Assembly: GCA_965233855.1 (NCBI GenBank)
Contig: OZ247586.1
Coordinates: 496,001 to 560,000, forward strand
Length of the DNA stretch: 64,000 bases
Source: Megaera_A sp965233855
Lineage (GTDB): Bacteria > Pseudomonadota > Alphaproteobacteria > Rickettsiales > Rickettsiaceae
Reading direction: 5' to 3'
Of this stretch, positions 17,686 to 27,193 are shown one piece after another; the stretch's first letter is position 1, and every line of letters begins with the position of its first letter. The position numbers and the translations under genes were made by a program. The notes below the pieces were generated by a model that was not told the DNA's origin, searched no databases, and was given only the letters and a program-made list of their open reading frames with translations.

Positions 17686-19506
17686 ATGGCAAGTGTTATT
17701 GACGCGTTAGGTAACGGTTTGTTTGCAGGAACAGTTCCAGTTGACTCAATCGTAAAAAATAATGAAAAAATTGCTCTTGGAGCTAGAGAAGAAATTCAAG
17801 ATAAAGTAGATTTTAGTAATACGAAGTTAGCAGAAATAGCTAAGCTGCAACTTGCATTAACGAGTGTAAAAACAGCAGTGGCTGCTTTAGCTGACCCTTT
17901 GCAAAAAGGGTTTACAACAAAAAAATCTTTAGTTTCGACTCAGGAAGCTGGTTTATCTGGAAGTGATTTTTTAGCTAATGTTAGAGTAGACACTAATGCG
18001 ATTAATGGTGCAACAAATATAGCAGTTGAGAGAGTCGCAACACATTCTGATTTAATAATTAGATCAAATGCAGGTGCTGGATTTGCAGCTGATGGTGACA
18101 TAAATGTGGATGGAACCCTAACTTTAACAGTTGGTGGACAGGCTAGAATTATTGCAGTTGCAGATGGACAGACATTGGATGATGTAATTAATAATATTAA
18201 TTCAGCTTTTTTGGCTGCAGATGATGCTTTTGAGGCTTTTAAGTTGCAAGGTCCAGGCGATACAGCTTATATAGAGGTTAGAGCAAAAAATACTGGTGCT
18301 GCAAATACAATTGCATTTTTATATGCAGATAGCGGAAATGTACCGGGAGCTGCCGAGTTAGCGAATAACCCAGTTGTTCCTGGCGTTGATGCTATTATAT
18401 ATGTAAATGGTGTCCAAAATACTCAAGCTACAAATAAGTTTGAAAATGTAGTACCGGGTCTCTCGTTTGAAGCGGTTCGTGCTAATACTGCAAATGGAGC
18501 TAATGCAACATATGGAAATCTTAATTATAATACTATTCAGGTTTCAGAAGATCAATCCGCTGTGAAAAAATTAATTATTGATTTTGGTAATTCATTAAAT
18601 GAAGTTTCTTATTTAGCTACAAAAAATAGTAAATCTAGTGCTTCACTGGATGCTTTTAAATTTGCTGATCCATTTTCTAATAAGATTTCTTTTGATGATC
18701 CGGATGCTCCTTTGAAAGGCGCTTCATTTTTTGGGCAAGTTGAGAGTTTATTTACAACTCTAACAACTGAAAAAATTGGTGCTACTGGTGATATCAAGTC
18801 AATTTATGACCTAGGAATGGCGATAAAAGAGGAAGTTAAAGATGGAGTATCGCATCAGGTGATTTATTTTGCAGATCAAGAAAAGTTTCAAACTAAATTT
18901 GAAAATAATTATAATGATGTTTATAATTTCTTTGTAACAAATGCTAAAATTACTCCTACTGTGGGCAATGCTGGGTATGTTCAATATATTCCTATAGATT
19001 CTGCAAGACCAATAACAGATGAATCTATTATTGGAAAAGATATAAATCTTGCAGTTACTTATGATGGCGGTCATGCAGTTACGAATGTTGTAGCTACTGT
19101 AAATGGTGCTCCTGTTAACGGGACTATAGAACATAATGCGTCTAGTGGTAGATATGATATTTCATTTGCAGGAACAAAACTTGAAGGAATACTTCTTTCT
19201 ATTGATCCTGGCGCTGCGAACGGTATAGAAACTTCAACTATAAATTATCAACCTGGACTATCTAATATTATTAGACAAGATGTAAGGGAGCTAGTTAGTG
19301 ATGATGGCTTAAGTGGTTTTACTGTTGATGATGCAAATTTAATTCAGGATCAAATTCAATCCAATGTTGATGAAATGGAAAGGATTCAAGGTGATTTGGA
19401 TAAATTTTCTGCTGAAATGGAGCAACTACGAAGTACTTTGGAGTTTATGGAAACTCAAACTAATTTGTTACTTGCGTCTCTTGATGCTATACTTGGTGAC
19501 AGTTAA
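17686..19506 (+). CDS. fliD: Flagellar hook-associated protein 2 (filament cap) FliD-like
   Basis: Probable filament-cap protein, 606 residues. The N-terminus (residues 1-60) has the FliD layout: a glycine-rich start with GLFAGTVPVDSIV followed by a long helix with LQLALTSVKTAV. The middle has beta-rich repeats such as DGTLTLTVGG and a DAIIYVNGVQNTQATNKFENVVPGLSFE block like the DA-NG-N-I-GV-L core of FliD. The C-terminal 50 residues form a coiled-coil ending QTNLLLASLDAI, which resembles the FliD end. The assignment is supported by a fliS-like gene 36 bp downstream. Sequence is divergent, so another flagellar filament-associated protein is possible. Confidence 0.75.
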   Translation: MASVIDALGNGLFAGTVPVDSIVKNNEKIALGAREEIQDKVDFSNTKLAEIAKLQLALTSVKTAVAALADPLQKGFTTKKSLVSTQEAGLSGSDFLANVRVDTNAINGATNIAVERVATHSDLIIRSNAGAGFAADGDINVDGTLTLTVGGQARIIAVADGQTLDDVINNINSAFLAADDAFEAFKLQGPGDTAYIEVRAKNTGAANTIAFLYADSGNVPGAAELANNPVVPGVDAIIYVNGVQNTQATNKFENVVPGLSFEAVRANTANGANATYGNLNYNTIQVSEDQSAVKKLIIDFGNSLNEVSYLATKNSKSSASLDAFKFADPFSNKISFDDPDAPLKGASFFGQVESLFTTLTTEKIGATGDIKSIYDLGMAIKEEVKDGVSHQVIYFADQEKFQTKFENNYNDVYNFFVTNAKITPTVGNAGYVQYIPIDSARPITDESIIGKDINLAVTYDGGHAVTNVVATVNGAPVNGTIEHNASSGRYDISFAGTKLEGILLSIDPGAANGIETSTINYQPGLSNIIRQDVRELVSDDGLSGFTVDDANLIQDQIQSNVDEMERIQGDLDKFSAEMEQLRSTLEFMETQTNLLLASLDAILGDS

Positions 19507-19542
19507 TTAGACTTAAATAATAAATTAGTTGGGAAATAATAT

Positions 19543-19944
19543 ATGTTAGCTTTTGAAAAATACAGAACTGCCACTGCAACAACAAGTGATTCTTCACATC
19601 AGTTAATTTTTGTTTTTGATGAAATAATGAAGCTTCTCCATACTGCTCAAAAAGCAATGGGAGAAAGAGATCTTGAAATGAAATTTAAAGCAATTTCGCG
19701 AGTGATTGAAGTTTTTTATATTTTGAAATCAGGTATTGATCTTGAGACAGCAGATGAAAGTACAAAGAATATAGATATGTTTTATGGTGCTACTGTTACT
19801 CAATTAGAGAGAATAAATATGAGTGATTGTGATCCAGAAGAAATACAGCCATTAATTGATGCAATCGGAGAAGTTCGTGTAGCAATTATAAATGCAACTA
19901 ATGGTAGTTCCAAGAAAGAATTGGCTAATGATCTGACTGTTTAG
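19543..19944 (+). CDS. fliS: Flagellar export chaperone FliS-like
   Basis: Small helical protein of 133 residues. FliS binds unpolymerised flagellin in the cytosol and keeps it export-competent. Resemblance to the family: an N-terminal YRTATATTSDSSHQLIFVFDEIMKLL (compare Y-n-P-LI-MLYD), a helix with AISRVIEVFYILKSGID, and a late helix. The proline of the usual P-LI-ML motif is replaced. Its position directly after fliD matches the usual fliD-fliS order. A terminator follows at 19961. Confidence 0.75.
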   Translation: MLAFEKYRTATATTSDSSHQLIFVFDEIMKLLHTAQKAMGERDLEMKFKAISRVIEVFYILKSGIDLETADESTKNIDMFYGATVTQLERINMSDCDPEEIQPLIDAIGEVRVAIINATNGSSKKELANDLTV

Positions 19945-19960
19945 ATTTTGTAGTATAGTA

Positions 19961-20000
19961 ATAAAGCCTTTGAAATCATATTTTGAAGGCTTTATTTATT
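19961..20000 (+). terminator. Terminator after fliS
   Basis: ATAAAGCCTT (19961-19970) pairs with AAGGCTTTAT (19986-19995), followed by a T-rich tail. Confidence 0.8.
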
Positions 20001-20111
20001 TCCTATGTTTTAAAAACATTTGAATTTTCTGGTTCTTTTTCAAATTGCAAGTAAAAATTCTACACTGTAAAAATTAACAGATAATTAGAATTAAACATAA
20101 TTAATACGTTT

Positions 20112-20155
20112 AAACGCCGTCATTTCAAATACGACATAATAATATTTGCAATAGG
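20112..20155 (+). mobile_element. Fragment of an IS6-family transposase gene
   Basis: About 44 bp (containing CGTCATTTCAAATACGACA) match the 5' end of the IS6-type transposase genes near 46.7 kb and 62.2 kb, which encode KHRHFKYDIII. The match then stops. The rest of the 300-bp gap between fliS and the broken porin-like gene shows nothing else I can name. Confidence 0.65.
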
Positions 20156-20302
20156 ACTGTAAGTCTGTAGTAGTTTATGAACTTGACGCATTTATGGTTG
20201 GAGTCTATGGTGATCAACTAAATTTATCCGAATAAGTTATTTAGCAGTGGAGTAGCTAAATATTAGCAATTAATATTACCTAATATAAAATTAAAAAGAA
20301 CT

Positions 20303-20622
20303 ATGAAATTTAAGATGCTAGTAACATCTATGTTTGTATCTGCAACATCTCTATTTTCAACTGCTAATGCTTCTGATATGAGCATATTTTACGTAAGTCC
20401 AAATTTTTCAAATATAGGATTTAAAGATAATCATCAAACAATTGGTTCTAGTGTTGTTTGGCAAGCTAGTGATAATTTAAGATTTGATATTTCATTTGAT
20501 CACTAATCTTAGACCATAATTTTGTACTAGACGTAACTTACAGCTATCGTGCAATTAATGAATCTTCATTTAAATTGTTAAGTAACCATCATTTAACAGC
20601 GGGTATAAGATTTAGGTTCTAA
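20303..20622 (+). pseudogene. Broken outer-membrane beta-barrel protein gene
   Basis: The ATG at 20303 opens a frame with a clear signal peptide (MKFKMLVTSMFVSATSLFS, cleavage after ANA) and a beta-strand-like segment ending SDNLRFDISFDH before a stop at 20504-20506. From 20512 a second frame continues with NFVLDVTYSYRAINESSF and closes with LTAGIRFRF and a stop at 20620-20622. An aromatic C-terminal residue on an alternating strand is the outer-membrane barrel signal. So both ends of a barrel protein are present, but the middle is lost and the frame is broken. At about 105 residues it is far too short to be a functional surface protein. Confidence 0.7.
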
Positions 20623-20691
20623 TCAGTAATATTAAGCCTTCAAAAGTTGGTCTATCTTTAAATTTATTTTCTATTTGTAGCAGAGTATTAA

Positions 20692-22332
20692 TTAAATGCT
20701 AGTAGTAAGTGCTATTAGCATCACTATAAATATAGTGAACACAATAAAAATAGCTGTTTGTTGAGTATGAATAGCTCTTAATTTACTCGTTGTTTGTTTT
20801 TCTAAATTCTCAATTGCCCACGGTTCAGAAGATTCTTCTTTTTGTCCTCGAATGTTCAACCAATTTGCATATAAGCTGAAAAAAGCATCTCCTAACCACT
20901 CAGTAAAGTTCATTGGCTTAGTGTCTTTTCTTTTGGTCATAAATAAAACGCTTAAGAGAAGAGAGAGAGAGATAATGATAATTTGTTTGAAGACATCGAA
21001 ACTAATTAGTTCAATTGTATTAAAACTTTGAATATTTCTAAGAATTGGAAGATGTTTACCAAATATGCCGATAATAATTAGAACTAAACTCATGAATATG
21101 ATACTTGCTTTAGCGTGCAGATTTAGATCTATATTAGTTGATTCTTGGGATTGAACATATTTTTTCCAAGGAAGTACTAATATTGTCATAACACTCAAAA
21201 ATATTATTACAAAATAAATAAACTTGTCATGGAATAGGTGTGATAGTGAAAACTTTATGTAAAATGATGATGAGATGGGTATGTTTACCATCATTGCTAT
21301 TCCAACAACTATTCCAAGTAGTACAATTTTACTATTAATTTTCTTAATTTCCTGACAATTAGTTATATCGGCTTTATCCGATAAAATTGCTGCTGAAATG
21401 CTAAGCAATGATTTATATAATATATGTATAAATAGATAGCATGTGGTTGCTAATATTGCTTCATGCGATCCATCGCTAATTCCTAGTAACATAAAGCCCA
21501 TTGCCATGATTGAAAGGTAACATATAATGCTAAAGATATTTTCTTCGAATAAGGCTTTAATTGATGAATATAATATCATAATAATTGCTATATATTTCAT
21601 TGATTCAAGACCAAGGAAAATTTTGCTAAGTAAAATGATAGATACTTTAGTTGTAAAGGCTATTAAGTAGAGAAAACCGGAAGGAGAGGCTTTTGGGTAG
21701 TATTTAACCATCCAGCCAGAAAAAGGGAATGCGGCAATGTTTATTAGCATACCAATAAGCATTATATACAACATATCTGGTGAATAATCTGGGTTTTTAA
21801 GCAATGTTGTTACAGGAATTATTGTTAGATCATCACCTTTAGTGACTAAATATGCTAGTCCAATAATAATCATATTACTGCTCATGAGGTGAGTCATAAA
21901 GTATTTTTTTGCAGATCTTAAGCTCGCCCTAGCACCGCCGATGAAGATAATAGCAGTTGAGATGACCATCATTAATTCTAAGCCAACAAACATTGAGATA
22001 AAATCATTAGCTAATAAACAAAAGAACGCAAAGGCTCCATATGTAGATCCTAAAATTACTTCTAACTTTTTATTTTGACTAAGAGAATATAGATTTGCTG
22101 CAAGTAACACGCAGAAGAAAGAGAGGCTTATTAGTTTGTTATAATCAGTGAATTGATAAGAAAATATTAAATTGGCCAATTCAAAAGATCCACTACTAGC
22201 ATAGAAAAAGAAAATTATTGCTGTAAATATTGGAAGAAATATAGCAATAAGATTAAATGTATGATTATTTTTGTAGGAAATTATAAGTCCTATTACAAAC
22301 GTCAGAATTATTGTGGTCGGATGATAAAACAT
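20692..22332 (-). CDS. Mrp/Mnh-type antiporter subunit, NuoL/M/N-like (third copy)
   Basis: Large polytopic membrane protein of the proton-conducting NuoL/M/N-MrpA/D superfamily. It has 546 residues and about 14 hydrophobic segments. The FVGLELMMV block (glutamate of TM5) and ISKFMA-like PFSGWMVKYYPKASPSGFLYLIAFTTK (with the TM7 lysine) are visible. It is last in the leftward mnh operon, 14 bp after the preceding gene. It is the most divergent of the three D-like subunits. Its C-terminal part after residue 470 includes a soluble WLGDAFFSLYANWLN segment. Confidence 0.82.
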   Translation of the reverse strand: MFYHPTTIILTFVIGLIISYKNNHTFNLIAIFLPIFTAIIFFFYASSGSFELANLIFSYQFTDYNKLISLSFFCVLLAANLYSLSQNKKLEVILGSTYGAFAFFCLLANDFISMFVGLELMMVISTAIIFIGGARASLRSAKKYFMTHLMSSNMIIIGLAYLVTKGDDLTIIPVTTLLKNPDYSPDMLYIMLIGMLINIAAFPFSGWMVKYYPKASPSGFLYLIAFTTKVSIILLSKIFLGLESMKYIAIIMILYSSIKALFEENIFSIICYLSIMAMGFMLLGISDGSHEAILATTCYLFIHILYKSLLSISAAILSDKADITNCQEIKKINSKIVLLGIVVGIAMMVNIPISSSFYIKFSLSHLFHDKFIYFVIIFLSVMTILVLPWKKYVQSQESTNIDLNLHAKASIIFMSLVLIIIGIFGKHLPILRNIQSFNTIELISFDVFKQIIIISLSLLLSVLFMTKRKDTKPMNFTEWLGDAFFSLYANWLNIRGQKEESSEPWAIENLEKQTTSKLRAIHTQQTAIFIVFTIFIVMLIALTTSI

Positions 22333-22345
22333 ATTAGCTTATACT

Positions 22346-23884
22346 CTATAAAAACATCAAAAATTTATTAATCGCTTGCTGCATTGGAAAGAATCCTATA
22401 ACTCCAGCTAGACAAAGAGTGATACTGAGTATCATAAATATAGGAAGTCTTCTTTCAGCCGTGTGTTTTCCACTTATTACTCTCTTCGAACTTTTGTTAT
22501 TTGGCGTTTCATCAAAATATGGTTTTAGTTTTAAGTGTAAAATAAAATTATCCGTAGTTGGTCTATAGATGAATATCAGCATTTTAATAACATAAATTGC
22601 TGAGAATAACGTGCTTATTCCCAGTGTAATCATTACTAAAAGGTTTTCTTGTTCGGCTGCTGCTAACATAATATAAAATTTGCTTATGAAGCCTGCAAAA
22701 GGTGGCATGCCCATTAGGGATAAGCCGGCTATAAGCATAACAAAACTAGTTTTAGGCATGGTGTTTCTTATGCCAATGAGCTCTCCAATATGATATGCGT
22801 TTTTCACGCTGTAAATATTACCAGCTGCATAGAAAATGCATATTTTTGTGAATGAGTGTGAGACCATATGCATAACGGCTGCGCTTAAACCTTTTGGTGT
22901 TAATAAGAACGCGCTGAGCAGAGCGATACTTAATTGGTTAATAGTTGAGTATGCAAGCACCATTTTTACTTGTGTATATCTGATTGCTTGTAGTGAGCTA
23001 TAGATTATAGTAATCATTGGCAGAATGACTAACCAATTATAGTCTGCAAAAAGAGTTTGTAGATAAGTTAGGCCGAAGACATAAGCAAGAATTTTATATA
23101 TACAGAAGAGGCCAGTTTTTACTACGACAACTGCATGGAGAAGTGCGCTAACAGGATATGATGCAACCATAGCTGCAGGAAGCCAACTATGGAAAGGATA
23201 AATAGCTGCTTTTGCGATGCCAAAAATAAATAGAAGTAATAAAATTATAGCGTGCGTGTCAGAGAAATGTCCTTGAATAAAACCATTTGGCGTGAAGTTA
23301 CCATGACCTATGTTCGAATATATTATAATTATAGCTGGTAAGAAGAGGACTAGACCTGATAGCATTAGTATTTTTAGATATTTAATGAGACCGTTCGATA
23401 CTTTTTGTCCCCCATGATGTGCTATTAATGGCATCGTGCATAATGTTAAGATTTCATAGCCAACGAACATAGTAAATAGATTGGCTGATAATGCTATTAT
23501 ACTACCCATCATTACGCAGCAATTAACAAAAAACAGGAATCTATTACTGTTTTCCATCTCATTAATATCAAGAAATTTTATAGTGTAAAGTAGGGCGCAG
23601 ATCCAGAGTATAGCGAGTAGTGTTAGGAAGATCATGCCTAATGGTTCTAGGTGTAGGGCAATGGTATATTTCCCAAAATCTAGTAAAGTAAAGCTGGACT
23701 CAATTCCATTAAGAAATAGGTAGTCAAGTAGTAGAACATTGGCTAAGAACACAATGCTTACTGCAAGTAAAGAGAAGCTTCTAGTTGCGCTATCTTCTTT
23801 AGTAACAAATGGAGTAATCAAATTCACTAAGCCAACTAGCAAAGTGGAAATGACTAATAATTGAGGTGCTACTAAATTGATCAT
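22346..23884 (-). CDS. Mrp/Mnh-type antiporter subunit D-like (second copy)
   Basis: Proton-antiporter subunit of 512 residues in the NuoL/M/N superfamily. It has about 14 membrane segments, FVGYEILTLCTMPLIAHHG (TM5 glutamate), AAIYPFHSWLPAAMVASYPVSALLHAVVVVK (TM7-8 lysine and histidine) and MVLAYSTINQLS. All conserved charged residues of the proton path are present. It lies 21 bp after the upstream D-like gene. In canonical Mrp operons there is one MrpA and one MrpD; here the long subunits occur as three separate genes. Confidence 0.88.
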   Translation of the reverse strand: MINLVAPQLLVISTLLVGLVNLITPFVTKEDSATRSFSLLAVSIVFLANVLLLDYLFLNGIESSFTLLDFGKYTIALHLEPLGMIFLTLLAILWICALLYTIKFLDINEMENSNRFLFFVNCCVMMGSIIALSANLFTMFVGYEILTLCTMPLIAHHGGQKVSNGLIKYLKILMLSGLVLFLPAIIIIYSNIGHGNFTPNGFIQGHFSDTHAIILLLLFIFGIAKAAIYPFHSWLPAAMVASYPVSALLHAVVVVKTGLFCIYKILAYVFGLTYLQTLFADYNWLVILPMITIIYSSLQAIRYTQVKMVLAYSTINQLSIALLSAFLLTPKGLSAAVMHMVSHSFTKICIFYAAGNIYSVKNAYHIGELIGIRNTMPKTSFVMLIAGLSLMGMPPFAGFISKFYIMLAAAEQENLLVMITLGISTLFSAIYVIKMLIFIYRPTTDNFILHLKLKPYFDETPNNKSSKRVISGKHTAERRLPIFMILSITLCLAGVIGFFPMQQAINKFLMFL

Positions 23885-23905
23885 TAAGATTATATTCTCT
23901 TCGTT

Positions 23906-25366
23906 TTAATTATGTTCGATTATAACTGATTCAGTATATCCAGCGAGGTTTGCAATATCTTTTACATACACAATAGTTATAATTTGAAAAATGATTATCG
24001 CGGTTAATCCGTAAAGTTTAGTGTCTATTTCGATTGAACCATTTATTTTTGGGCTGAAGAAAATAGCCTTAGTAAATCTTAAATGGTAGAGAAGGCCAAA
24101 AACGGCTCCAAGTATCACAATAACAAATTCAAGATGTAGTCCTTGGCTTAATAATAGGTCAAATAATTTCACTTTTACAACGAACATACTAGTTAAAGGC
24201 AGACCAGCGCTGAATATTATTGCAGCAGCAGTAAGAATTTTAAAGAAAGTGCTATTTTTAATAGATTTAAATGTTTCAAATCTTAAATCATTTGTTTTAT
24301 GCTGAATATGGGCAATTATAGTAAATAATGAGATTTTATTAATTGCATCAAGAATTAATAGCTGGAATAGTAGCTCTATTGCTGACCAGATAGACATTAA
24401 AAGAAACACGTAACCTATTTGGGAAGCGGTAGAGTAGATGACTATTTTTTTGAGTGTATCTGCTTTGAGTGCAAGTATTGTGCAGATGATTATTGTTGCC
24501 ATAGAGGCTGGTCTTAGCACAGATATTAGTGCTTCATGGATAACTTCGCCGTCTATTGTAAAATGTATAAAGCGTAAGATGACGTAGACACCTAGTAGGC
24601 TGGAAATTGATGCTAAATATGTAAGAATGAAAGGCGAGGCTGATGAATAAGCTCTAACCATCCAAAAATGCATTGGAAAAAATGCCATTTTTAATATAGC
24701 TCCGCTTAAGAAGAATACTATAGCTGTGATTACTACACGTGATGAATAGTGTCCTTCTAATATTACAGCAATATCTGTGATATTAAGGCTTCCAGTTAAC
24801 GCTAAAAAGAATCCAATTCCTATTAGAATTAGTGTCGCACCAATTGTACCAAGTATCAAATAGTCAAAAGCACCAATTAGTGCTCTAGGGTTCCGTCCTT
24901 TTGACATTAGAACATATGTAGCAAGAGAAGAAATTTCAATAAACACATAAATATTGAATAAATCATTTGTACTAATAACGCCTAGATATCCGACATGAGC
25001 AAAAAGCAGTAGTGCATAAAAGATATGTTGCCTTTTATCGTCAATGTAAATTGTGACTGTTTTATTGATTAATTCTCTTCCAAATACTAAAAAGAAAAAT
25101 AGAATTGCATTTAGAAAAACAATAATAGGTTGGTTTAAATAGTCCAGTCTGTATTCTATTCCAATAGGGGCTTCCCATCCGCCAAAATAATAAACTAATC
25201 CGTCATCTATGTGAGTGATAATATAGAGAGATAATAATAAACATATTACGGTGCTAAAGACTGCAATGAACCATGAGTAAAAGCGATTAAAGCTCAATGC
25301 AGATAGAAGGGCTGCAAAGAAAGGAATCATGATTTGTAAAGCTGGAGCGTGTTTTATAATACTCAT
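23906..25366 (-). CDS. mnhD: Mrp/Mnh-type antiporter subunit D
   Basis: MnhD-type proton/cation antiporter subunit, 486 residues with about 14 membrane segments. Signatures are FNIYVFIEISSLATYVLMSKG (TM5 glutamate), AFFPMHFWMVRAYSSASPFILTYLASISS (TM7), and a later KIVIYSTASQIGYV. It follows mnhC directly, with start and stop touching at 25366, which is the canonical mnhC-mnhD order. It probably acts in Na+/H+ exchange across the inner membrane. Confidence 0.9.
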   Translation of the reverse strand: MSIIKHAPALQIMIPFFAALLSALSFNRFYSWFIAVFSTVICLLLSLYIITHIDDGLVYYFGGWEAPIGIEYRLDYLNQPIIVFLNAILFFFLVFGRELINKTVTIYIDDKRQHIFYALLLFAHVGYLGVISTNDLFNIYVFIEISSLATYVLMSKGRNPRALIGAFDYLILGTIGATLILIGIGFFLALTGSLNITDIAVILEGHYSSRVVITAIVFFLSGAILKMAFFPMHFWMVRAYSSASPFILTYLASISSLLGVYVILRFIHFTIDGEVIHEALISVLRPASMATIIICTILALKADTLKKIVIYSTASQIGYVFLLMSIWSAIELLFQLLILDAINKISLFTIIAHIQHKTNDLRFETFKSIKNSTFFKILTAAAIIFSAGLPLTSMFVVKVKLFDLLLSQGLHLEFVIVILGAVFGLLYHLRFTKAIFFSPKINGSIEIDTKLYGLTAIIIFQIITIVYVKDIANLAGYTESVIIEHN

Positions 25367-25731
25367 TATTGATTCACCTCTTCTTCGGTTTTATCAATCT
25401 CGCTTTCTAAAATTGTGCCATATTCTTTATGTATTTGATAAATTAATGCGAGACCAACGGACATAGTTGCAAAACCAACAACAATAGCTGTTAGCATTAA
25501 AACATGCGGTAGAGGGCTTGAGTAAATATAGTTACAATTAGATGTTGATTCACAAATGTCAATAGGAACAACTCCATTTGCGGTTTTCCCTAAAGCAATA
25601 TAGAAAATTAGAACAGAGCTTTGAAAGATCGCAAGTCCAATAATTTTTCTTATGAAATTATCGCTAGTCAGCATAATAAATAGGCCGCTAGTTAGTATTA
25701 TTACTGCAAAGAAATAGATTAAATTTTGCAT
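25366..25731 (-). CDS. mnhC: Na+/H+ antiporter subunit C
   Basis: NuoK-like subunit of 121 residues with three membrane helices. The segments are GLFIMLTSDNFIRKIIGLAIFQSSVLIFYIALG and LPHVLMLTAIVVGFATMSVGLALI, which carry the MnhC pattern with the PLPHALVLTAIVI-like block. It lies 4 bp after mnhB and is coupled to mnhD. Confidence 0.92.
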   Translation of the reverse strand: MQNLIYFFAVIILTSGLFIMLTSDNFIRKIIGLAIFQSSVLIFYIALGKTANGVVPIDICESTSNCNYIYSSPLPHVLMLTAIVVGFATMSVGLALIYQIHKEYGTILESEIDKTEEEVNQ

Positions 25732-25735
25732 TTAT

Positions 25736-26149
25736 TTATTCTTCCCTCAATAGTGAGTATATTAAGCACATTATAGATGCTACAGTTAGGCCAACTCCGA
25801 GTTCTATCATAAAAATTCCAAGATGTTGCCCAGCAATATCATTTTCTAGTAAAGTGCTATAGTTTAAGAATTCTCCCCCTAAAAATAATGCAGTTAATCC
25901 CGTGCTGGCATAAATCAATACTCCTAAAATACCACATATCGTTAAGCCCTTAATAGAAAAGTGACTTTTAAGTGCAGAGCTACCAAACACAAGATCATAG
26001 GCGATAATTCCAGTTGCAAAAATCACTCCAGCTTGGAATCCACCTCCAGGTGAAACTTTTCCATTTAATTGGATATATATTCCATATAAAATTATATATG
26101 GAATAATAAAAGGTAGAACTATTCTTATTACAGAAAATTCTTTAAGCAT
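25736..26149 (-). CDS. mnhB: Na+/H+ antiporter subunit B
   Basis: MnhB-domain protein of 137 residues with four membrane helices. The hallmark SPGGGFQAGVIFATG is at about residues 32-46, followed by a GEFLNYSTLLENDIAGQHLGIFMIELGVG block (the family has G-H-GIF-IELGVG). The start overlaps the upstream gene by 8 bp. Confidence 0.93.
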   Translation of the reverse strand: MLKEFSVIRIVLPFIIPYIILYGIYIQLNGKVSPGGGFQAGVIFATGIIAYDLVFGSSALKSHFSIKGLTICGILGVLIYASTGLTALFLGGEFLNYSTLLENDIAGQHLGIFMIELGVGLTVASIMCLIYSLLREE

Positions 26150-26720
26150 CTACTTTTTTCCTCCTTGATATTATTACAAGAACTGCAAGCCCTGCAATAA
26201 GTATTACTGCTGTTTCCCCCAATGTATCATATCCACGGTAACTAGCTAAAATGGCAGCTACCATTGATGGAATAGCGATATCTGAGTGAGTGTTTTCAAC
26301 GTAATATTTTGTTAAGTGGCTTTGTAGAGGAGAATCTGGTGCGCCAAATAGAGGTAGATCTAATGCTGCCCAGCTTAAACAGATTACAAAAACGCTACAA
26401 AGAATAGTTGCAAAAATAGTTTTAGATTTTCTGGTTTTTCCAGTATCTTCACCAACTATTTTAACAAGATTCAGTAGTACGCAGGTTGATAAACATGCGC
26501 CAAGAGCGGTTTCGGTCATTGCAACATCTGGTGCATCCATGAATAAATAGCATATACCTATAAATAAGCTAAATACTGACATGATGATTATGGATTCAAC
26601 TAAATTTTTACTAAGGATTAGTCGTATACAAGTAGCAAACATCACTAGCGCAGAAATGCATAGTAATATTTCATCTATATAGAAATCTGATCTTGTAGGT
26701 AGAGAAAAGAAATTTTCCAT
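26142..26720 (-). CDS. MbhD/MbhE-like protein (equals the C-terminal part of MrpA)
   Basis: This 192-residue membrane protein corresponds to the C-terminal extension of MrpA, which in membrane-bound hydrogenases is split into MbhD and MbhE. Residues 30-90 carry the DUF4040/MbhD block FMDAPDVAMTETALGACLS. Residues 145-185 carry the MbhE block YRGYDTLGETAVILIAGLAV. Having this as a separate gene suggests that MrpA was split, with its large domain represented by one of the D-like genes downstream. It overlaps both neighbours. Confidence 0.88.
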   Translation of the reverse strand: MENFFSLPTRSDFYIDEILLCISALVMFATCIRLILSKNLVESIIIMSVFSLFIGICYLFMDAPDVAMTETALGACLSTCVLLNLVKIVGEDTGKTRKSKTIFATILCSVFVICLSWAALDLPLFGAPDSPLQSHLTKYYVENTHSDIAIPSMVAAILASYRGYDTLGETAVILIAGLAVLVIISRRKKVDA

Positions 26721-27016
26721 TATTTAATTCTCCCATTTTTATCAACTTTATATAAAAGTGATGCTCTTCCAAGAGCGTGGGTTGAAATAGGGTTTAATAT
26801 AAAGACTAGAATCGCAACAAATATTAGTTTTATGGAGCTAGTGATATTATTCTGTAATAAGGCAAGGCCAATAAAGCATAATGGCCCGCCGCAACATTCT
26901 ATAACACTTGCAGCGTGCAATTTTGTATAAAAATCTGGAAATCTAAATAAAGCTACTATGCCAGATATAATAAAGAATAATCCAAATGTGATCAGTAACC
27001 AGCCTAAAAAAATCAT
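26720..27016 (-). CDS. mnhG: Na+/H+ antiporter subunit G
   Basis: MnhG/PhaG family, 98 residues and three membrane helices. The hallmark is ALFRFPDFYTKLHAASVIE near residue 25 (the family has RFPD-Y-RLHAAT). It is the first gene of the leftward operon mnhG - mbhDE-like - mnhB - mnhC - mnhD - D2 - D3. No separate mnhE or mnhF is present in the operon. Confidence 0.92.
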   Translation of the reverse strand: MIFLGWLLITFGLFFIISGIVALFRFPDFYTKLHAASVIECCGGPLCFIGLALLQNNITSSIKLIFVAILVFILNPISTHALGRASLLYKVDKNGRIK

Positions 27017-27193
27017 TATTTATCTGTTTTTATGTAATTAATAATATTTATTTTTACAAGATTTTTCCTTTTAAAACAAGAGTTATAGAGGTTTTTGTTA
27101 ATTGAAATAGAAAAAATATTATTTGCAAGCTCTTAGTGCTGCTATCGTGTTGAAGTATAGCTATCAAAATCAATTTATATGAAGGAGGTTTTT

